Assembly (NCBI GenBank): GCA_963575745.1
Contig: CAUYUJ010020549.1
Location: 285,001 to 349,000, forward strand
Origin: Prorocentrum cordatum
Lineage: Eukaryota; Sar; Dinophyceae; Prorocentrales; Prorocentraceae
Reading direction: 5' to 3'
Length of the DNA stretch: 64,000 nucleotides
Each line of letters opens with the position of its first letter. The first letter of the stretch is position 1. Of this stretch, positions 59,773 to 64,000 are shown piece by piece. Under the pieces are notes generated by a model. That model searched no databases. It was not told the DNA's origin and worked only from the letters and a program-made list of their open reading frames with translations. Made by a program: the position numbers and the translations under genes.

Positions 59773-60430
59773 TTTAGCAGGGACGGACCGTCCCGGCATT
59801 CCTATAGTCCTACCACGACATGTTCTTTGAACCCAAAAATGTTCTAAGAACAAACACAATATTCTTAGAACAGAAGCCCGATGTGTTCAGACAAGACAGA
59901 CTCCGCCAGAACTGTTCTAAGAACACTTCGTGGAAACCACAAAAGGTTCTTAGAACATTGTTGGGTGGGGCTGTAGTCGGGTCGGGCGAAAGGAGGGGAT
60001 AGCAAAGGGGGGGTTTGAGAATCAGCTAGCGCAGCTGATTTTCCTGGCGCCTCCCGGCGCCAGAGGCGGCTATGCATCGAGGACTGGGCCTGGCGGCGGG
60101 GCCGAAACCAACTGCATGCAGCAAATTTCGCCCGGATCCCGCTCGGGATCTCCGCGCCAGGGAATAGAGACTCTGCAGTCACGACGCTGGATTAAGGAGC
60201 CGCTTGGGAACGAGAGGGGCTCGCTGTCTCCTGAAGGCACTCCGCGATGGTTCCCCTGGCCCTCCTCGTGCACCCAGGCACTCCTGGTGCCAGGAAGGAG
60301 CCTCGCTCTTGATTTTCAGCGCTCCTTACAGCCAACCCGCATGATAAGGATGGGCGACCTTCCCAATCCCCCCCCTTTCGCCCGGCCCGCTGCAGGCGAG
60401 CCAAGGCGCTTCGCCCCTGCCTGATCAGAA
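59773..60430. mobile_element. Family B MITE, copy 5, split by C2
   Basis: Left and central parts at 59773-59976 (TTAGCAGGGACGGACCGTCC ... GTGGGGCTGTAG). The missing right end is at 60389-60423 (GCTGCAGGCGAGCCAAGGCG, CTTCGCCCCTGCCTGA). In intact copies GGGGCTATAGGCGAGCC is continuous. Confidence 0.9.
59977..60388 (+). mobile_element. Family C MITE, copy 2, nested in B5
   Basis: TCGGGTCGGGCGAAAGGAGG then GGATAGCAAAG at the left, CCCCCCCTTTCGCCCGGCCC at the right. It is flanked by GCTGTAG and GCTGCAG (probable 7-bp duplication). Between GCAGCAAATTTCG (60131) and TTCCCAATCC (60361) there are ~225 bp not present in C1, perhaps a third insertion or the ancestral longer form. Confidence 0.88.
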
Positions 60431-60484
60431 GCGCAACAATCTCTCGGAGGCCCGCGCGGGGAGCCACGGGGACCGGCGCAGGAC

Positions 60485-60620
60485 GAGCCCCCCTCCCTCC
60501 TCCTCCCTCCTCCTCCTCCTCCTCCTCCTCCTCCTCCTCCTCCTCCTTCCTCCTCCTCCTACCTCCTCCTCCTCCTCCTCCTCCCCCTCCCCCTCCCCCT
60601 CCCCCTCCTCCTCCCCTCCG
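60485..60620 (-). repeat. (TCC)n/(CCCCCT)n pyrimidine array
   Basis: TCC to ~60580, then CCCCCTCCCCCT hexamers to 60615. Confidence 0.95.
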
Positions 60621-60925
60621 TGTGGCGCGCGCGCGGAGCGCGCGCCGTGGGGGCGGCGGGCCCAGCACCGCCCAGTGCGCGAAAAAGCCGCGCGCGGAGT
60701 GCTCGGAGCGATGATTCTCTCCGCAGTGCGTCTGCTCTATGAGGTCCCCCCCCCTTCTGGGAGGCGCAGGACAGGCCCCCTCCTTGTGGCGCGCGCGCGG
60801 AGAGCGCGCCGTGGGGGGGCGGGCGGGCCCAGCACCGCCCAGTGCGCGAAGAAGCCGCGCGCGGAGTGAGGATTCTCGCCGCTGTGCGTCTGTGTTCTTC
60901 GAGCGTCGGGGAGGGCCCCCCCCCC
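60621..60925 (+). repeat. 164-bp tandem duplication
   Basis: TGTGGCGCGCGCGCGGAGCG at 60621 and TGTGGCGCGCGCGCGGAGAG at 60785. Each continues GGGCCCAGCACCGCCCAGTG, CGCGAAGAAGCCGCGCGCGG and a GCAGTGCGTCTG/GCTGTGCGTCTG tail with TTCTTCGAGCGTC. Confidence 0.88.
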
Positions 60926-60934
60926 CCCCAGAGG

Positions 60935-61061
60935 TAGGGGGGCCACGTGCGAACCCTGCCCCTGCCCCCACGATTTCTGAGGGGGAGGGTGGGGTTCACT
61001 TGAAATCGCCCTCCCCCTCAGAAATCGTGGGGGTAGGGCAGGGTTCGCACGTGCCCCCCCC
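60935..61061. mobile_element. Family Z palindromic element, copy 1
   Basis: Near-perfect palindrome: TAGGGGGGCCACGTGCGAAC then CCTGCCCCTGCCCCCACGAT, TTCTGAGGGGGAGGG, and its complement, around a ~17-base loop. It shares its arms with copy 2. Confidence 0.9.
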
Positions 61062-61086
61062 CCCCCCCCCCCCCAGAGAGCCCAGA

Positions 61087-61167
61087 TCGAGTCGGATCGG
61101 CGATCGAAAGGAGTCGGATCGGCGGCCATCGGCAGCCGAGTCGGGAGGGCCGAGCCGGCGGACGTCG
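61087..61167 (+). repeat. Diverged family AD sequence, copy 3
   Basis: GAGTCGGATCGGCGGCCATC then GGCAGCCGAGTCGGGAGGGC resembles 12700-12750. Confidence 0.6.
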
Positions 61168-61417
61168 GCAGGCCAATAGGCGTCCATTGAGAAACTGGTT
61201 CCGAAACCGAAATCCGAAATCGAGTCGAATCTAAATGGGTTCCGAAATCGAAATCCGAAATCGGTTCCGAAAGCGAAATCCGAAATCGAATAGCAGGCCA
61301 ATAGGCGTCCATTGAGAAACTGGTTCCGAAACCGAAATCCGAAATCGAGTCGAATCTAAATGGGTTCCGAAATCGAAATCCGAAATCGGTTCCGAAAGTG
61401 AAATCCGAAATCGAATA
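61168..61417 (+). repeat. 125-bp tandem duplication, nearly identical
   Basis: GCAGGCCAATAGGCGTCCAT begins both units (61168 and 61293). The units differ at about one or two bases. Each is itself made of CCGAAATCGAAATCCGAAAT iterations. Confidence 0.95.
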
Positions 61418-61477
61418 GGCCAATCCGAAATCGAGTCGAATCGAAACGAGCCCCTTCCCCCCGCCGGCTGATTCGAG

Positions 61478-61600
61478 ACAGCCGCGCGGAGCGCTCAGAG
61501 AGATTACTGTCCCGCAGTGCGTCTGTTCTTCGAGCGTCCAGAAGGGCCCCCCCCCGCGGGCCCGGCGCCGATGCGAGAAATCCGCGCGGATCTCCAGGAA
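61478..61600. mobile_element. Fragmentary family A-like sequence
   Basis: AGCCGCGCGGAGCGCTC at 61480 and GAGAAATCCGCGCGGATCTC at 61573 are family A arms without a complete centre. GTGCGTCTGTTCTTCGAGCG at 61518 links it to the 164-bp duplication upstream. Confidence 0.5.
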
Positions 61601-61644
61601 CTTCCGTTCCTGCCGTCTGTCTGTTCTTCGAGCGGCAGGGAGGT

Positions 61645-61806
61645 TAAGGAGACTCCACAGAAAGGCGTACGCGCCCAACCCTCGTGCACGAACGCGGTCC
61701 CCCAGCCCGCGAGACCAGGCTCGTGATACGAACGCTCGCGCAGGGCGCACCTCTCGAAGTCGGCGTGGACTCACGGACGTGTACGTCGTTCTCATGCTCC
61801 TGAGGA
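61645..61806 (+). mobile_element. Family U MITE, copy 3
   Basis: TAAGGAGACTCCACAGAAAG then GCGTACGCGCCCAACC at the left and GACGTGTACGTCGTTCTCAT then GCTCCTGA at the right, ~160 bp, complete. Confidence 0.82.
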
Positions 61807-62140
61807 TCCCCCCCCCTGGCGTCCAGGAGCGTCTTCCTGGTGTTCCTCTTGCCCTGGTAGTACCCCGTGGGCGCTATCGTCACGTAGGCCATGCCCCGCG
61901 ACCTGGCTGCTCTCGCATTCTCCCGCACGACTCTCTGGTTTGAAGCGGCCAGGGGATGTGCGCCCGCCGGATGGGCTCCAAGAAAGTCTGTCAAGAAAGG
62001 GGGGTGGGGCACAATGGCAAATCCGCTCAAGATTGGCATCAGGACCCGTCCTGGAGCCGAAGCAAGTTTTAGCCGCGTCCAGCCGTGGCGACTAGGGGCC
62101 AGTCGATGCAGAAGCAGAGTTTGATGTTTTAGGAGTTGGG
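61807..62140. other. Unassigned spacer
   Basis: GC-rich and non-repetitive. A 131-codon minus-strand frame (62039-61644) overlaps U3 and has no motif. Confidence 0.4.
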
Positions 62141-62149
62141 TGTGTGGAA

Positions 62150-62366
62150 GAGGAGGAGGGTGAGGAGGAGGAGGGGGAGGAGGACGAGGAGGAGGGGAGG
62201 AGGGGGGGAGGAGGACGAGGAGGAGGAGGGGGGGAGGAGGAGGGGAGGAGTGGGGGGAGGAGGAGGAGGAGGAGGAGGAGGAGGAGGAGGAGGAGCGGAG
62301 GAGGAGGAGGAGGAGGAGGAGGAGGAGGAGGAGGAGGAGGAGGAGGAGGAGGAGGAGGAGGAGAGG
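62150..62366 (+). repeat. (GAG)n polypurine array
   Basis: GGAGGAGG with GACGAGG breaks to ~62225, then near-pure GAG to 62366. Confidence 0.96.
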
Positions 62367-63160
62367 AGGGACATTTCTGCTGGCTGGAACCAGTGCTGGG
62401 CCACCTCAACCTCCAAACAGTGTCTCCAGCTCTCTGGGGCCCTCGCCTCGTGGTGGGCACGAAGGAGGCGGGCGCGGATCGGCGAGGTGCGGAGATATGG
62501 CTGGCGGGGCTGGATGGCGTCTGCAATCGCTCCCGATGGCTGTCGATAGCGGCCCCTGTCTGTGCTGAGACTCGGGTGCTACTCATGCAGTGGGAGGGCG
62601 GGTGGGCGCGAGAGAAACATCCTGCGGCGCTTTCGCTGGGAGCCTGATCGCTGCTGCGTCATGATGTACGACCCGCCCCCCACCCGACCGGCCACACAAC
62701 AGGGGCAATGCCATCACCCACCCACCACCCCGGTCAAAAAGCCCCCAAAAGCCATGCGGAGTGCATGCTGCGGCAGAGTATTGGGTCATGTCTGGAGCCC
62801 GCGAGCACGTTGTGTTGCTCGTTGAGAGGGGCGGCGGGGGTGCCAGCGTATGGCCTGCTGCGCGCAAGGCCACCGTCCCTGTTGAAACCACCATACACAA
62901 TGAAGTTCGCTTCAAAATCTGGATCATGCGCGGGCGCCCCGCGATCACTTTGCATTGGCTGTTGACAGGAACGGCGGGGGTGCTGGCACATTGTCCGCTG
63001 GGTGCAGGCCCACCAAGCGTCATGATGACTACTCCGCCGCGACTTGGCACTAGTTTTCGGCAAGGATGGTGATGGCCGACATGCTTCCCGATGTGCGCGG
63101 GCGCACCTGGCACACTCTGCGACTGCCCCGAACGTGGCGGACCTGGCGCGGCTGAGCACG
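62367..63160. other. GC-rich spacer with an imperfect ~130-bp duplication
   Basis: GGCGGGGGTGCCAGCGTATG (62832) and GGCGGGGGTGCTGGCACATT (62969) start related stretches, each followed by GCNGNGNGCANGNCCACC. The 62400-62640 part has a plus-strand frame (CWLEPVLGHLNLQ...) without recognised motif. Confidence 0.45.
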
Positions 63161-63161
63161 A

Positions 63162-63314
63162 TAGGGGGCCACTTGCGAACCCTACCCCTACCCCCCACGA
63201 TTTCTGAGGGGAGGGTGGGGTTCACTTCGCTCGGGAGCTCCCGAGCGAAGTGAACCTCACCCACCCCCTCAGAAATCGTGGGGGGTAGGGGTAGGGTTCG
63301 CAAGTGGCCCCCTA
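63162..63314. mobile_element. Family Z palindromic element, copy 2
   Basis: 153-bp almost perfect palindrome with ~76-base arms and essentially no loop: TAGGGGGCCACTTGCGAACC ... CTCGGGAGCTCCCGAG ... GGTTCGCAAGTGGCCCCCTA. Only about three arm differences. TA at both ends. Confidence 0.95.
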
Positions 63315-63640
63315 CACGAAGCATACTTGGCGCACGTGGAGCGCGTGGCACACCTGGCGCGCGAGGCGTGCCTGGCACGCTTGGGCCCCAGGGGCGCGCA
63401 TGGTGCCCGTGGCGCGCCTGGCACACGTGGCGCCTCGCCCCGGCTTCGCGCACCGGGGGCCTGCATTGGTTCCCTGTGGCTGTCCATCCAGAGCTCGGGC
63501 AGTACTTTATGTGCTGGGAGGGCGGGTGGGAGTGAGCCGCACCGTTCGCGTCTGGGAGAGCTGTCTCGTTCCCTTCCATACCCCTCTCCTGGGTCTGGAT
63601 CCCTCCCCGGGGAGACGTCAGAGGGTCCTTTTCTTGCCTC
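63315..63640. other. Spacer with TGGCRCRC iterations
   Basis: 63325-63430 repeats CGTGGCGCGCCTGGCACACG-like 10-11 mers (GTGGCACACCTGGCGCGC), a decayed minisatellite. No gene. Confidence 0.55.
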
Positions 63641-64000
63641 AAGGTGACCCCAGATGTCCTCCAAGGTGGCACAAGATAGCCCAAGATAGCATCCACCATG
63701 CCTCCAATCAGCCCCAGGGCCGCCCTCAAACGGCTCCAAGTGGCCACGGAGCCTCCCAAGGACGTCCCTGAGAGGCCAACAACTCCCAATGCCTAAAGAA
63801 CATCAATGGGTGTTGCCCTCCCGACCTTCCATCCAAGACAACCCCAAGAGCGCCCAAGAGTACCCCAAGAGAGCCCCAAAAGGTGACGGTTCTGGCTCCA
63901 GCGGGGGGGCGGGATGACATTAAGAACCCCCCCCCATCGCCTAATGATAAAAGCATGTAAAGCCCTTAGATTGTAGCATGTGGAGTGCATCCTTAGGAGG
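63641..64000 (+). repeat. Degenerate CCAAGAT/CCAAGAG repeat to the window end
   Basis: Loose CCCCAAGAGNGCCC and GCCCAAGATAGC iterations to ~63885, then unassigned sequence. Weaker relative of the arrays at 24.4, 30.9 and 59.0 kb. Confidence 0.6.

Overview
This window looks like intergenic DNA from a large, GC-rich eukaryotic genome. No bacterial-style operon, tRNA, rRNA or intact cellular gene could be supported. The best guess is a dinoflagellate with a GC-rich genome. The reasons are LINE-type retrotransposon fossils with a CxxC zinc-ribbon N-terminus, an RT block, a zinc-finger/HRLWxC linker and RNase H; a very high density of foldback (MITE-like) elements; and long trinucleotide arrays. 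This is inference: no spliced-leader relic or spliced gene was recognised that would prove it.

The protein-coding content is retroelement debris. Four LINE pieces from different parts of such an element lie far apart: a zinc-ribbon N-terminal ORF on the minus strand (21.1-22.4 kb), a post-RT linker on the plus strand (26.95-27.65 kb), a zinc-ribbon plus RNase H piece on the minus strand (45.06-45.79 kb), and the C-terminal half of an RT followed by a broken zinc finger on the plus strand (49.7-52.1 kb). All but the first are frameshifted. A GC-rich stretch at 18.76-20.16 kb has protein-like open frames, but I cannot name a family for it.

Most of the rest is repeats. About twenty-five families of short inverted-repeat elements (roughly 100-330 bp, labelled A to Z and AA-AP here) occur in one to eight copies each. 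Several are nested, so the order of insertion can be read: D1 inside E, C2 inside B5, U2 inside T3, AC inside AD. Tandem arrays include a 77-bp satellite with a 231-bp higher-order unit (7.6-8.8 kb), a CTGAGG array with a 155-bp higher-order unit (52.7-54.0 kb), a 25/28-bp array (31.2-31.6 kb), a ~73-bp array (52.3-52.7 kb), a ~160-bp array (22.7-23.65 kb), a 180-bp array (37.2-37.9 kb) and CCAAGAGGC-type arrays at 24.4, 30.9 and 59.0 kb. Microsatellites of GAT, GAG/TCC, GAC, GTT and CAA account for much of the remaining length and produce long artefactual open frames in all phases.

Layout: 0-6 kb microsatellites and MITEs; 6-9 kb paired F elements and the 77-bp satellite; 9-17 kb dense nested MITEs; 17-22.5 kb unassigned coding-like DNA and the zinc-ribbon ORF; 22.7-32 kb tandem arrays, a 255-bp polypurine tract and a LINE linker; 32-44 kb MITE-dense DNA; 44-52 kb LINE fossils around an AT-richer degenerate-repeat block; 52-64 kb higher-order arrays, a 1.5-kb ATC array, palindromes and nested elements.
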